Notes: generated by a model from the sequence alone, not told the origin. A stretch of 64,000 nt of DNA from Streptomyces sp. A1136 (GCF_004795055.1 NZ_SSBJ01000018.1:1-64000), one strand, 5' to 3'; shown: positions 24,844 through 33,868, counted from the stretch's first letter. Program-made: numbers and translations.

Positions 24844-25014
24844 TCACGCAAGGCGGTGCTGCGCCTCCCGCAACTGCTCTCTGCACGCCTTACACAACGG
24901 GTTCCCACCCACCCCGTACCTATGGGTGGTCGTCTGGCACCGCCGGCACGGACCCGCCTGATCACGCGACCAGGTGACGGGAACAGGGCGCGGGGTGGGG
25001 GTGGGGGTGCTCAT
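24844..25014 (-). CDS. Small zinc-ribbon-like protein
   Basis: A 56-residue protein. After a Thr/Pro-rich start (MSTPTPTPRPVPVTW) it has a CxxC pair (PCRRCQ) and a second (LCKACREQ) 16 residues later, fitting a small zinc ribbon. The ATG at 25014 is preceded by GAGAGG. It lies about 90 bases upstream of the ligase gene on the same strand and could be cotranscribed. Function unknown. Confidence 0.6.
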   Translation of the reverse strand: MSTPTPTPRPVPVTWSRDQAGPCRRCQTTTHRYGVGGNPLCKACREQLREAQHRLA

Positions 25015-25305
25015 GAGCAGGACCTCTCTTCGGGGCGGCACTGTAATGAACCGTTTTTCCGCCCCGGCATTCCCGGCCCGCGGGGCCAGGTCACGCGAGG
25101 CGCCTCGCCGGGAGTCGAACATCTCAGTCGAGCGAGAAGTGACCGCGACGCTCGGCTGGGCGGGATCGTGCCGGCTCTGTCCGGCCGGGACGGGGGCGGT
25201 GCTTCAAGCCGTCATCTGGCCTGCTCGCGCGTCACCCTCGTTCGCGCGCTTCCATCCCGGCGCGTCCTCGTTGTCCTGGTCACTCGATCAAAGGGAGGCG
25301 CCCCC

Positions 25306-25842
25306 ATGCGCAGGACAACCCTCGCCGGGCGGTTCTCGGCAGTGTTGCTGGCAGCCACCGTCACCGCGGCTGTAGTCGCAGGTGTCAGCCCGGCGTACGC
25401 GGTGGAGCGGTGCAAGGTGTCGTCCCAGACCATCGACAACCCGGCCTACAGCGGGCCCTGGCCCGACAACTGGGACTTCACCGTCAAAGCCTGCGTGACC
25501 GAGACCGGCTCGACCATCCGGCACTGGGCGACGCTCTCATGGGACCTGCCGGAGTCCTCCACGCACCCGGGCTCCATCTTCAACACCACCGGTACCTACG
25601 TCGAGGTCACGGCCATGGTGGCCGGGGGTGGTCTTGCCGTCACAAAGCGTACCGACATGGCCTCGCGCCTGAACAAGGCCAGGGACGGGTCCACCACCCC
25701 GGCGTCCTACTCCTCGCGCTGGTCCAACCGCCACCGTCTCCTCACCGACGTGATCTTGTTCGTCGACTGGAAAGGCGACGGGAAAGGACCGCAGAAGCTC
25801 CACTTCGCCCCTTCCCCTTCGATCCCCGGCTCGGCACGCTGA
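25306..25842 (+). CDS. Secreted hypothetical protein
   Basis: A 178-residue protein with a clear signal peptide: basic start (MRRTTLAGRF), hydrophobic core (AVLLAATVTAAVVAG) and cleavage after AYA at about residue 32. The mature part (about 146 residues) has two cysteines in its first ~35 residues that could form a disulphide, and Trp-rich beta-like segments (PWPDNWDFTV, SRWSNRH). GGGAGG lies seven bases before the ATG. No family recognised; the residue pattern suggests an extracellular beta-sandwich. Confidence 0.75.
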   Translation: MRRTTLAGRFSAVLLAATVTAAVVAGVSPAYAVERCKVSSQTIDNPAYSGPWPDNWDFTVKACVTETGSTIRHWATLSWDLPESSTHPGSIFNTTGTYVEVTAMVAGGGLAVTKRTDMASRLNKARDGSTTPASYSSRWSNRHRLLTDVILFVDWKGDGKGPQKLHFAPSPSIPGSAR

Positions 25843-26148
25843 ACCGGCCTGCAGGCCCGTGTGACGGTGCGGGTCGTCCACTCTCGCCTCGCCGCAGCAG
25901 CCGCAGGCCATGGCGGCCCCGTGCGGCCGCGACGCCTAGAGCGCCGGCTGCCCCCTCGGTCACCGCAGGATGCTCCATACAGGTCATGCGCAGTGGTGGT
26001 GTGCACCATGCGGCGGTCGAGGGGGCAACGTGGTGAAGGGAGTCCGCCCGGGAGCCCTTCGCACGTCGACCGGGCGGACCGCAGCAGGCAGGGCTGCATC
26101 GTGGCCTCCCCGGGCGTGAGCCATCACCCTTCAGATCAACGGGGTGGC
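25843..26148. other. Intergenic stretch with no gene seen
   Basis: About 300 bases between two convergent genes. Open frames here are Arg/Ala/Pro-rich shadows. I saw no clear hairpin. Confidence 0.45.
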
Positions 26149-26511
26149 TTACCGGAGGGGAACGAGCAGGCCGAGGGCGACCGCCGCCCGGCGGCACCCA
26201 GCCAATGCCGCGGCGAGTTCGACGCGTACATCTGTCCCCGGCTCGTAAGCAGCGGCCGCCGCGCGGACGGCCGCCTCGCGCAGTTCACAGCGGGCAAGGT
26301 CCGCTTCCCCTGGCACGCCCGTGCAGGTGGCTGCGCCCTCAACCGTGTCCAGGAGCAGCGCGATCGTGTCCGGAGCGTACGGGTGGCGGCGTACGTACAC
26401 GCCTAGTGTGCCCGGCACCCAGGCGGCGAGCTGGGCGCGGATGGTCTCGCACAGTGCGCCGACCGCGTCGGCGGACGCCGGTCGGACGGTGATGTCCTCC
26501 ATGACGTCCAT
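26149..26511 (-). CDS. Hypothetical protein
   Basis: A 120-residue helical, Ala-rich protein (MDVMEDITVRPASADAVGAL, and VYVRRHPYAPDTIALLLDTV). Start uncertain: ATG 26511 follows GGGGG by five bases, ATG 26502 and GTG 26547 are alternatives. It is the second gene of a probable pair with 26583-27122. Function unknown. Confidence 0.6.
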   Translation of the reverse strand: MDVMEDITVRPASADAVGALCETIRAQLAAWVPGTLGVYVRRHPYAPDTIALLLDTVEGAATCTGVPGEADLARCELREAAVRAAAAAYEPGTDVRVELAAALAGCRRAAVALGLLVPLR

Positions 26512-26582
26512 GGTGGCCCCCACTACTGACAGCGCCTCGGCACTCACCTCAGCATCGGCCTGTGAACGCCCCGTATCTCTTG

Positions 26583-27122
26583 CTAGGAGACCGTCCTTGA
26601 CGCCTGCGCCTGGACCAAGCCCTGGACGTTGGCGCGGAGCTCGTTCAGTCCGAGAGCAGTGAGCATGTCAGCCAGCGGCCCGGCAAGGGACTGGGCCGCT
26701 GCCGTGTCCCGCTTGGCAACGACGTGCCAACAGGCGTGCGCGTTTCGGGCCGCGCGCAGGGTGTCCGCTTCGGGCTGGGCACGGGCAGCCTGGCGGCGTA
26801 GAGCGGTCTTGATGAGCAGCTCGACTGTGGCTGGCCAGTCGGTTCGCCGGCACAGGGTGAGCCAGGCGCGAGCAGTGAGCATCGTGATCGTGTAGGGGTG
26901 GCGGGGCCCGTGGAGGTCCTCCAGGAGGACCTCCATCTGGCTGGCCAGCGCGACGGCCGTCGGTAGGTCCCCCCGTCCGTGCGCTGCCCACATCTCCGCC
27001 CACTGGTCCCGGAACGGCTCCGGGACCAACGTCGCCGGTGGGGCAGTGGAAGCGGCCGACACAGCCGGGGGATACGGGGGCATCGGGGGCACGGGGGCCG
27101 GACCTGGCTGAGAGGTTCGCAT
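26583..27122 (-). CDS. Hypothetical TPR-like protein
   Basis: A 179-residue protein with a Pro/Ala-rich N-terminus (about residues 1-33) and a helical remainder. The segment WAEMWAAHGRGDLPTAVALA followed by HPYTITMLTARAWLTL resembles the repeats of Streptomyces TPR proteins that carry an ...GPxHP.TL...R motif. It may be a fragment-sized scaffold. GGAAGG lies upstream of the ATG. The next gene begins 35-70 bases downstream. Confidence 0.65.
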   Translation of the reverse strand: MRTSQPGPAPVPPMPPYPPAVSAASTAPPATLVPEPFRDQWAEMWAAHGRGDLPTAVALASQMEVLLEDLHGPRHPYTITMLTARAWLTLCRRTDWPATVELLIKTALRRQAARAQPEADTLRAARNAHACWHVVAKRDTAAAQSLAGPLADMLTALGLNELRANVQGLVQAQASRTVS

Positions 27123-27284
27123 GCCTGATCAACCTTCCGAGGCACCCGCTGGCACGGGCTGTTCACCGACTCCACCCGCACGAGTCGTGATTCGCCGATC
27201 CGGACCTGAGCGCCTCCCGGTGCCGAGACAGTAGTGCCCGTGCCGACGCCTGCTGAGCCGATCTGCTAGGGCCTGTCCGGCGGA

Positions 27285-27380
27285 TCAGGTCAGACGTAGG
27301 TCGATCCAGTGGGCTCCGTACCTGCTCGCGCTGTCGGCCAGCAGCCGGTCAGGTGCTGCCGCTCGACACTGATCTCGCCC
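27285..27380 (-). pseudogene. C-terminal gene remnant
   Basis: On the minus strand a short frame reads RLLADSASRYGAHWIDLRLT and a stop at 27285. It has coding-like residues but no start or upstream part. The rest of 27123-27500 shows no gene, apart from a 6-bp inverted repeat (GTGTCA at 27471, TGACAC at 27485) just before the next gene. Confidence 0.3.
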
Positions 27381-27500
27381 ATGGCCTGCTCCTCGGAGCC
27401 TCAGCGGTCTATCCGATCCATCGAGACATTCGCCCTGCATCCAGCTGCCAGAGGCTCCCGGACATCGTGAGTGTCAGTGCTCTTTGACACCATGATCCAC

Positions 27501-28154
27501 ATGAGCAAGGTAGTGAACTTCAGCATGGCGAACCGCAGTCAGGTCGTCCGTTTCCTGCCCGCCAGGGACCTGAGCGCCGACGAATCACGGCGCCTGGGCG
27601 GTATGCGGGAGAAGGCACGGGCACGCCAGAACGATCTCGATGCCCAGGGCGTGGACTGGGGACTGTCGGTGCAGGACGCGCTGGAAGAGCTGATCGCCGG
27701 TCGAGCCGACTCCGCCGCCGATCACGCTGGCAGCGCCTACTATGCGGCCCTCCAGATCGTCATCGACCACAATGCAAGCGATGACGAGACCCTGGGAAGT
27801 TACCGGAGCCCTTCCACCCTTTTCTCGGCTCTGGACGACGCTTTGAGGGCTGCGGGCGTTCCGGCAGACCTGCTGCCCAATCAGTACATCTATAGCGGCC
27901 CGCCATCGGAGATCGGGTTCTACATTCCCCGACCTCTGGAGGGTTCGCCGGAAATCGGGTGCTGGCCGCTGGCGAAGGCGGGGCCTGCGGCGGATGCCTA
28001 CCGGGCGGTGGTGGACCGGATCGAGCCCGGTCTGCGGTACGACCTGGAGGAGCTGATCAAGGTTCTCGATAGCTGGTCCTCCGAGTGGGTGAAGGGACGG
28101 GGCGCCTGGTGGTGGGCCGAGGACGGCTCGATCTTCTTCTCGATCACCGGGTGA
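27501..28154 (+). CDS. DUF7691-like protein
   Basis: A 217-residue protein. It begins MSKVVNFSMANRSQVVRFL and contains SAYYAALQIVIDHNASDDET and DSWSSEWVKGRGAWWWAED, matching my memory of a Streptomyces family (DUF7691) of unknown role. The start is chosen by this family N-terminus; no strong ribosome site is present and the frame is open to GTG 27471. A strong terminator follows. Confidence 0.7.
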   Translation: MSKVVNFSMANRSQVVRFLPARDLSADESRRLGGMREKARARQNDLDAQGVDWGLSVQDALEELIAGRADSAADHAGSAYYAALQIVIDHNASDDETLGSYRSPSTLFSALDDALRAAGVPADLLPNQYIYSGPPSEIGFYIPRPLEGSPEIGCWPLAKAGPAADAYRAVVDRIEPGLRYDLEELIKVLDSWSSEWVKGRGAWWWAEDGSIFFSITG

Positions 28155-28208
28155 CCGACTGCCCGGCGGGCAAGGCAGTACCGACTGATCCACCACCCGC
28201 AACTTGAA

Positions 28209-28251
28209 GGGGTCCCCGTACCTGAATCCGCAGAAGCAGGTACGGGACCCC
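28209..28251 (+). terminator. Terminator after the DUF7691-like gene
   Basis: GGGGTCCCCGTACCTG and CAGGTACGGGACCCC form a 15-bp stem with one bulged C and a 12-base loop, 55 bases after the stop at 28154. Confidence 0.7.
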
Positions 28252-28429
28252 AGGCGTGGAGGTCAGCGGCCGGCCTTGCGCGTGAAGCGCCGCGACATCC
28301 GGCTGCTAGAAGTGGTCGGGCAGCCAAGGCTCGAAGAGGGCGGCGCTGTGGACAAGGGCCGCGAGAGCCTTATCCGATTTGGCGTGCAGCCGTCGCCGAG
28401 GCAGGCGCTGGGGACCGGGGCGCCGCCGA

Positions 28430-28600
28430 AGAATTGATCGATGAGGAGGCCGAGGCCGCCGACGACGACGCGGCCGCCGCGGACGGCGACCTGGAGGGCG
28501 TGCTCGCGCAGGTGGGTGATGTCGGCGATCGGTGGCCGTAGGGGCGGGTGGCGAATTGGTCGTACTGCTCCCACAAGCCGTCATCGGCGGGGCGAAGGTC
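28430..28600 (-). pseudogene. Frameshifted gene remnant
   Basis: The minus strand has coding-like pieces in two frames: LWEQYDQFATRPYGH near 28585-28540, then ADITHLREHALQVAVRGGRV and GGLGLLIDQFFGG near 28540-28425. They look like parts of one protein split by a frameshift. No start, no clear end. Family unknown. Confidence 0.35.
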
Positions 28601-28628
28601 AGTTGCTGGCGTTCATGGGCCCCGCCTT

Positions 28629-28790
28629 CTAGTAGTTGGTGGCGTCGCGGGCGGCATCGGCGTCCAGGGGGACCAGGAAGGTCCGGGCGAAGGCCAGGAC
28701 CGCGGTGTCGTCCTGGTCGTGTGCGGTGGTGTGGCAGGTGATGACTCCGGTGTCGGGGCCGCGTTCGGCCGCCGGGCGGTGGTGGAATCG
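28629..28790 (-). pseudogene. C-terminal remnant of a MaoC-like dehydratase
   Basis: The minus strand ends TGVITCHTTAHDQDDTAVLA then FARTFLVPLDAD, with a stop at 28629. The strand pattern and the ending FxRTxLVP resemble the end of MaoC/hot-dog acyl dehydratases. The upstream part is missing and joins unrelated sequence near 28790. Confidence 0.35.
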
Positions 28791-28808
28791 GCGGTCTCGC
28801 CTGTGCGA

Positions 28809-28946
28809 CACGGCCGAGCCGGTCGTGCTGCGCGTGGCGCCGCCCGCCGAGCGGCCGTTCCTCTCCGAGGCGTACCTGATCTGCAACAAGTACGCCTCCA
28901 TGCCGTGGCTGGCGCCGATCGCCGGACTGATGCCGCGGGTGCCGGA
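28809..28946 (+). pseudogene. Partial duplicate of the phosphotransferase gene
   Basis: This stretch encodes EPVVLRVAPPAERPFLSEAY and KYASMPWLAPIAGLMPRVP, closely matching residues ~60-105 of the phosphotransferase at 29441-30424 (EPVVLRVAPEPGRQFRSER, EYASVPWLAPIADLMPHV). It has no start and soon loses similarity. It is a diverged fragment of a related gene. Confidence 0.65.
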
Positions 28947-29043
28947 TAGGCAACCGGAACGAGGGCTGGCGGTGGTTCCCCCAGCCCTTGTGTAGGAATT
29001 CCTACGGATGTAGCTTTCATACACCTCGCCTCTTGGAGGATTC

Positions 29044-29385
29044 ATGACCACCCTCATCACCTTCGAGCTGCCCGGCTCCTCTGGCGGGTCCCGGACCGTA
29101 ACCCTGCCCGAGGACGTCGCCCTCGCCCTGTACGACGGGTTGACGAACAGCGGGAAGGTCATCGACCCCAAGGCCGAGGGCTTCGACGAGCTGATCGTCT
29201 CCACTAGCCTGCTGAGTCGACTCATCGCCCACCTGACGCTGTCCCGCGAGCGTCACGTCGCGGCGGCCGACGCCACCAGCCCGCACGCCAACCGCCGGGC
29301 CATCGGCATCGCCGCCGCGATGCAGCCCTCGCAGCTCGGTGTCGTGCTGGAGCGCAACGGCCGCCCCCGCAACCGCAAGGCCTGA
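29044..29385 (+). CDS. Hypothetical protein upstream of phosphotransferase
   Basis: A 113-residue protein with no known domain. The N-terminus looks beta-rich (MTTLITFELPGSSGGSRTVT) and the rest helical, ending in a basic tail (ERNGRPRNRKA). GGAGG lies four bases before the ATG. It precedes the phosphotransferase gene by 55 bases, so the two are probably one transcript. Confidence 0.7.
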   Translation: MTTLITFELPGSSGGSRTVTLPEDVALALYDGLTNSGKVIDPKAEGFDELIVSTSLLSRLIAHLTLSRERHVAAADATSPHANRRAIGIAAAMQPSQLGVVLERNGRPRNRKA

Positions 29386-29440
29386 CCAGCAGACTCCCGC
29401 CCCGCCCTCTCGAAGTCCTCACAGCCCGGAAGGAAGTCCC

Positions 29441-30424
29441 GTGGAACTCCACGTCATCGAGCGGCCCGCCAATGCCTTTCAGCAGGGCCTCACCGGCCTC
29501 CAGATCCAGGCGGTCGCCCAGCGCGCCTTCGGGCCCGGCACCGAGGTCCGTTCCGCGACGGAGCTGGGCGGCGGGATGTACAACACCACCTACCGCATCG
29601 ACCTGGCCGGCCGCGCGGAGCCGGTCGTCCTGCGGGTGGCGCCCGAACCGGGCCGCCAGTTCCGCTCGGAGCGGGAGCTGATGCGCGCGGAGTACGCGTC
29701 GGTGCCGTGGCTCGCGCCGATCGCCGACCTGATGCCGCACGTCCTGGCATCGGACTTCACCCAGTCCGTCATCGGGCGGGACTGGATGATCCAGTCCTTC
29801 CTGCCTGGAACCCCGGCGCCGGAGCTCCTCGGCTCGTATCCGAAGGAGACCCACACGGCGTTCTTCCGGCAGATGGGGGAGATCACAGCGGCCGTGCACG
29901 CGGTTGCCGGGCCATGGTTCGGCCCGGTGGGCGGCCCCGGGCACACGCGGTGGAGCGAGGCTGTCGTCGCATCCCTGCACCTGATCGCCGAGGACGTCGA
30001 GAGCTGCGGCCTGGACGCGGCCGACCTACGCAAGGCCGCCGACGCCGCCCAGGCCGACGCGCAGATCCTCGACGAGGTGACGGTGCCGCGGCTGCTGACC
30101 GGGGACCTGTGGACGGTGAACACGATGCTCGCACCCGCCCCCGTCCCGACGATCTGCGGTGTCCTGGACATGGACCGCACCTGGTGGGGAGACCCGGAGG
30201 CGGACTGGACGATGCGGATGGCCCGCGCGAAGCAGGACGCCCGCACAGCGTTCTTCGACTCCTACGGCCGCTCGGAGGAGACCGAGAACAGCGTGTGGCG
30301 GCGGCGTCTGTACGAGGTGCGCCACCTCGGCGCGCTGCGCCTGGAGCGGCACCGGCTCGGTAACGAGGCCGGCGTCGCGGACTCCTACGGGGCGGTGGCC
30401 GAGGAGCTCGCCGCGCTGATCTGA
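29441..30424 (+). CDS. Aminoglycoside phosphotransferase family protein
   Basis: A 327-residue protein-kinase-like phosphotransferase (APH/choline kinase fold). The N-lobe has GGGMYNTTYRID and a VVLRVAP strand; the catalytic loop reads LLTGDLWTVNTML, where the usual His of HGD is Thr; the metal-binding loop is GVLDMDRTWWGDPEADW. The Thr-for-His change may alter activity but Asp and Asn are kept. GGAAGGAAG lies before the GTG start. The substrate is unknown: resistance is possible, and so is a metabolic or tailoring role. The gene ends at a strong bidirectional terminator. Confidence 0.8.
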   Translation: MELHVIERPANAFQQGLTGLQIQAVAQRAFGPGTEVRSATELGGGMYNTTYRIDLAGRAEPVVLRVAPEPGRQFRSERELMRAEYASVPWLAPIADLMPHVLASDFTQSVIGRDWMIQSFLPGTPAPELLGSYPKETHTAFFRQMGEITAAVHAVAGPWFGPVGGPGHTRWSEAVVASLHLIAEDVESCGLDAADLRKAADAAQADAQILDEVTVPRLLTGDLWTVNTMLAPAPVPTICGVLDMDRTWWGDPEADWTMRMARAKQDARTAFFDSYGRSEETENSVWRRRLYEVRHLGALRLERHRLGNEAGVADSYGAVAEELAALI

Positions 30425-30436
30425 CCTCGGGCATAT

Positions 30437-30476
30437 CGCAGGGGCGCCACCCATGGACCTGGGTGGCGCCCCTGCG
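30437..30476. terminator. Strong bidirectional terminator
   Basis: A perfect 17-bp stem (CGCAGGGGCGCCACCCA and its complement) with a six-base loop sits 13 bases after the phosphotransferase stop and 7 bases from the stop of the convergent ATP-grasp gene. Confidence 0.85.
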
Positions 30477-30482
30477 GTGTGC

Positions 30483-31727
30483 TCAGGCGGGGTGGGGTTC
30501 GACCTCGATGCGGATGTCGTCGAGGAGTTGGGCGGCGCGGGCCGCCGTAGTGCGGGCGTCGGGGCTGACGACGATGAGGCTGCCGAGCCGTCCGGCGTTG
30601 GTGTGGGCGGGGCCGACCGGGTCGCCGAGGCGGGCGCGGAGCCGGACGAGGGGGGTGTCTGGGCCGGGTCGGGGCAGACCGGTGACGGAGGTGAGCCGGC
30701 CGGCCGCCGGGCTGGTGAGGAAGCGGACGGTGGCGTGGTGGTGTCGGGCGGGGGTGAGACGGGCGGGGCGGCCGAGGGCGATGTCCAGGAGGGCAATCCA
30801 GGGGTTGATACCGAGGGCGTGGTGGAGGAGTTCACCGATGTGGCCGGCGCCGATGCGGGCCGCGGTCTCGATGACGTACGGGCGGCCGGTGGGGGTGACG
30901 ATGACCTCGGTGTGGGACGCACCGTTGCGGATGCCGACGGCGCGCACAGCCTTCGCCGTCTCCTGGTGGATGGCCTGTTCCAACGCGGGCGGGAGCTGGG
31001 TCGGCAGGGTGTGGGCGAGTTCGGCCCGGTGGGTGCCGCGGGTGGTGGTCTTGGTGGTGATGGCCAGGTGGGTGGTCCGGCTGTGCTGGGTGAACGACTC
31101 CACGCTGTACTCGCGCCCCGGGATGTATTGCTGGAGCAGCACCGTACGGCCCCCTGTGGCCGCGTACATGCCGGGTGCGGTGTGTGCGTGCTGCCAGGCG
31201 GTGTCCGCGTCCTGGAGGCTGGCCAGGACGGTGACGCCCTGGGATCCGGCGGCGTCGGCCGGCTTGATGACGACGGGGAGCCGCATGCCGGGCCGGAGGA
31301 AGCGGGTGCGCAGGGCGGCCGGGGTGGCGAGGGTGTGGGTGCGGGGCGCTGTGACGCCGGCAGCCCGAAAGGCGGTGGTCATGGCGTCCTTGTCGTGGGC
31401 CGCGTGCGCGGTAGTGGGGTCGTTGCCGGGAAGGTCCAGGAGGGCGCAGGTGTGGGCGGCCAGCGGGGTGAGGTACTCGTTGGTGGTGAGGACGGCAGCG
31501 GCGTTGATGCGGCGGGCGTAGGCGACGGTGTCGGCGAGGGCCTGTTGCGGGTTGGCCAGGTCGGTGGTGAGGGTGCCTGCCAGCAGGTTGTGGAGCGCCG
31601 GGCTGTAGCCGGTGAGGTCCTCGGTGGTGGTGACGGCGTGGACGGGGTGGCCGGAGGCGGCCGCGGTGCGGGCCAGGTGCCCGGACTCGGGGCCGGCCGC
31701 CTCCAGGAGCAGGACGGGACGGCTCAC
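30483..31727 (-). CDS. ATP-grasp ligase (biosynthetic cluster)
   Basis: A 414-residue ATP-grasp enzyme, which joins a carboxylate to an amine using ATP. Seen: N-terminal Rossmann-like region (SRPVLLLEAAGPES), LPVVIKPADAAGSQGV as the ATP-binding lobe, QQYIPGREYSVESF, and the metal-binding end EVIVTPTGRPYVIETAARIG. The GTG start overlaps the amidinotransferase stop by four bases, so the two are coupled. It is the last gene of the cluster operon. In this setting it likely forms an amide bond to a free amino acid; the substrate is unknown. Confidence 0.85.
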   Translation of the reverse strand: MSRPVLLLEAAGPESGHLARTAAASGHPVHAVTTTEDLTGYSPALHNLLAGTLTTDLANPQQALADTVAYARRINAAAVLTTNEYLTPLAAHTCALLDLPGNDPTTAHAAHDKDAMTTAFRAAGVTAPRTHTLATPAALRTRFLRPGMRLPVVIKPADAAGSQGVTVLASLQDADTAWQHAHTAPGMYAATGGRTVLLQQYIPGREYSVESFTQHSRTTHLAITTKTTTRGTHRAELAHTLPTQLPPALEQAIHQETAKAVRAVGIRNGASHTEVIVTPTGRPYVIETAARIGAGHIGELLHHALGINPWIALLDIALGRPARLTPARHHHATVRFLTSPAAGRLTSVTGLPRPGPDTPLVRLRARLGDPVGPAHTNAGRLGSLIVVSPDARTTAARAAQLLDDIRIEVEPHPA

Positions 31728-32881
31728 GTGAGGTAGTCCTCGCAGGCGCCGTCTCGGCGGGTGTCGAGGGTGAAGCAGTGGAAGCCGCCGCCGAACAGCC
31801 TTCTGTGGCGGTGCCGGACGGGGACGACGGTGAAGTGCTCGGCTTCGAGGGTCTTGATCAGGCCGGTGCAGTCCTGGTTGACCAGGACGGTGTCGGGGTC
31901 GACGGAGAGGACGTTGAGGTCGATGTAGGGGCTGGTCAGGACGAGGTCGGCGTCCCCGTACGCGGGGAACGCACCGGTGTCCGGCTGGGGCGGGACGATG
32001 AACTTCCATCGCTGCAGCGGTTCGGGGAGCATGTCCCGGATGCCGTCGTGCCGGGCGAGGAACACCCCGGGGCGCAGGGCGAGGAGCATGGAGTCGATGT
32101 GGTTGTCAGCCATGCGGTACACGCGGTGGATCCGGTAGCGGCCGGCCAGGTGGCGCTCCAGCCAGTCGACGCCGCTGGCGTGGTTGGACTGGGCGATGTT
32201 CACCACCAGGTCGCGGCCGAGGCGCAGGACCTGGGCGCCGTCGAGCATCATCTCGAAGCCGACGTCGTAGGGGCCCGGCTGCGGGTCGTTGATGGGTTCG
32301 GTGGGGCCGCCGAGGGTGGTGGTGGCGTCGCGGGCGTAGGAGAGGTCGAAGCTGGCGTCGGTCAGAACGGGCCGCGGCATCGTGGTCCAGCGCGCGCCGG
32401 CCTGCCAGTAGCCGGAGAAGACACCCGCCAGGAGGCGGGTTTCCAGGTAGCGGGCGCGGATGGCGGGCGGGGTCTCGATGATCTCGTCGCCGAGGATCAG
32501 GGTGTTGTCGCGGATGTTCAGGGCGGGGACCGGCGGGGCACTCCAGCCCAGGCCGGCGATCGGGGTCGGATCGGCGGGCAGCGGGATCGGCCGGTGCACG
32601 GTGATGCCGAGGTCGGCCAGGACCTGCGCGAGGTCTTCGACGTCCTCGGCGAGCTCGGCGGCGTAGCGGCGGTTGATCGCCCACTGCTCCGATGCTGCAC
32701 CGCTGCCTGCGGAGGCGCGGTCGACGAGGCGGGGGTAGGCCCAGTCTGAGCGGAAGCCGGTGAGGTTCTCGTGGTGGAACAGCTCGAAGGACACGTCGCG
32801 GTCGTGGCCGGTGTAGTTGACGGCTGACCCGACGATGATCTCGCGCAGGCGGGTGAAGTCGTCGTGGCTGTTCAGGTGCAT
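31724..32881 (-). CDS. Amidinotransferase (guanidino-modifying superfamily)
   Basis: A 385-residue enzyme of the arginine:glycine amidinotransferase type, which moves an amidino group from arginine to an amine. The catalytic Cys is in LFGGGFHCFTLDTRRDG near the C-terminus, and the His-Asp pair is in DNHIDSMLLALRPG. The N-terminus fits the family (DDFTRLREIIVGSAVNY). ATG 32881 is preceded by AAGGAA. Upstream the frame stays open into the hydroxylase gene because of that gene's frameshift, so a fused 709-residue product is theoretically possible. Such enzymes occur in inosamine, ketomemicin-type and other guanidino-peptide pathways. Confidence 0.88.
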   Translation of the reverse strand: MHLNSHDDFTRLREIIVGSAVNYTGHDRDVSFELFHHENLTGFRSDWAYPRLVDRASAGSGAASEQWAINRRYAAELAEDVEDLAQVLADLGITVHRPIPLPADPTPIAGLGWSAPPVPALNIRDNTLILGDEIIETPPAIRARYLETRLLAGVFSGYWQAGARWTTMPRPVLTDASFDLSYARDATTTLGGPTEPINDPQPGPYDVGFEMMLDGAQVLRLGRDLVVNIAQSNHASGVDWLERHLAGRYRIHRVYRMADNHIDSMLLALRPGVFLARHDGIRDMLPEPLQRWKFIVPPQPDTGAFPAYGDADLVLTSPYIDLNVLSVDPDTVLVNQDCTGLIKTLEAEHFTVVPVRHRHRRLFGGGFHCFTLDTRRDGACEDYLT

Positions 32882-32906
32882 GGTGGGTGTTCCTTCGTCT
32901 CGCAGG

Positions 32907-33853
32907 TCAGGCGGCGGTGAGCGTGCGGTGGGTGTGCGCGCGGCCGTGACGGGCGTGCAGGACGGTCCCGCCGTCCGGGGTGGGGGCCAAGGTGCGGGCC
33001 TCGCTCCAGGCGTTGAACCGCCACTCCCCCGCCCGGCGGGCAGCAGCGCGAAGGTCCGCTCGGAGGTCGCAAGCGTGAGGTGGCCATCGGTGTGGTCGAG
33101 GCGGGCGGGCACGAGGTCGCCCTCCAGCGGCGCATCGTGCCCGAAGTCGGCGAACCCGGCGGGCAGATGAAGAGCGCGGGGGAGGCCCTCGGGGAGGTCC
33201 CTGTCCAGGGGGGTGAGGTGGTTGATCAGGGCGTCGGCTTCGGCCAGCTGCTCCTGCCAGGCCGGCGGAAACAGCGCGGCGAGCTCGCTGGTGAACAGGA
33301 CGTCGATGACGGCGTGGACGCGGGTGGTGGTGCCGAGGTTGCGGACGGCGTGCTCGCGGGAGAAGTCCCCGTACCAGAACTCTCCGGGCTGCCAGGTGTG
33401 CTCGGTGCCATCGAGGTAGAGGACGGCGTCGGGATTGGTGGTCAGGGGGATGTGGAGGCGGGCGCAGCCGCGGGCCAGGCTGTACTTGGGGTCGCAGTGC
33501 CGCTCGACGACCGCGTTCGGGCCCAGGGCCATGAGGCGGGCCGCGTTCAGCGGGGCCGGGATGCCGGCGAGGACCTGGGCGAGGTAGGGCATGCGGTCCA
33601 GCCACCCGGTGGGGGCGTAGGTGTCGGGGCCCGGGCCGCCGGGGTCGGTGCGGGCGGGGTCGCCGTTCGGTGCGATCAGCGGCAGGACCCGCCAGTCGAT
33701 GTCCGTGACGGCGCCGAGCAGTCCGCCCGGGGCGCGGCCCTGCTGGAGGTCCCAGGTGTGGCTGGTGACGTGGTTGAGGTCGGCGGCCAGGCGGGCGGCG
33801 TCCAGGGTCTGGTTCAGGCGCGCGGCGGCGGGCAGCAGGGGTGTGGTGGTCAT
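32907..33853 (-). CDS. Aspartyl/asparaginyl beta-hydroxylase-like protein, frameshifted
   Basis: A 2-oxoglutarate/iron-type hydroxylase homologue. The metal ligands are visible as HCD in VVERHCDPKYSL and His in FSREHAVRNLG, with Arg in TTTRVHAVIDV for the co-substrate. From the ATG at 33853 (15 bases after the ligase stop) the frame is good to about 33030. There a G/C-rich run (GGGCGGGGG) appears to carry a one-base shift: the better-coding continuation (GEWRFNAWSEARTLAPTPDG) is in the other frame and stops at 32907. If the shift is real, the protein is read on in the wrong frame and joins the amidinotransferase. The catalytic core lies before the shift. Confidence 0.7.
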
Positions 33854-33868
33854 CGGGGCGGGCTCCGT

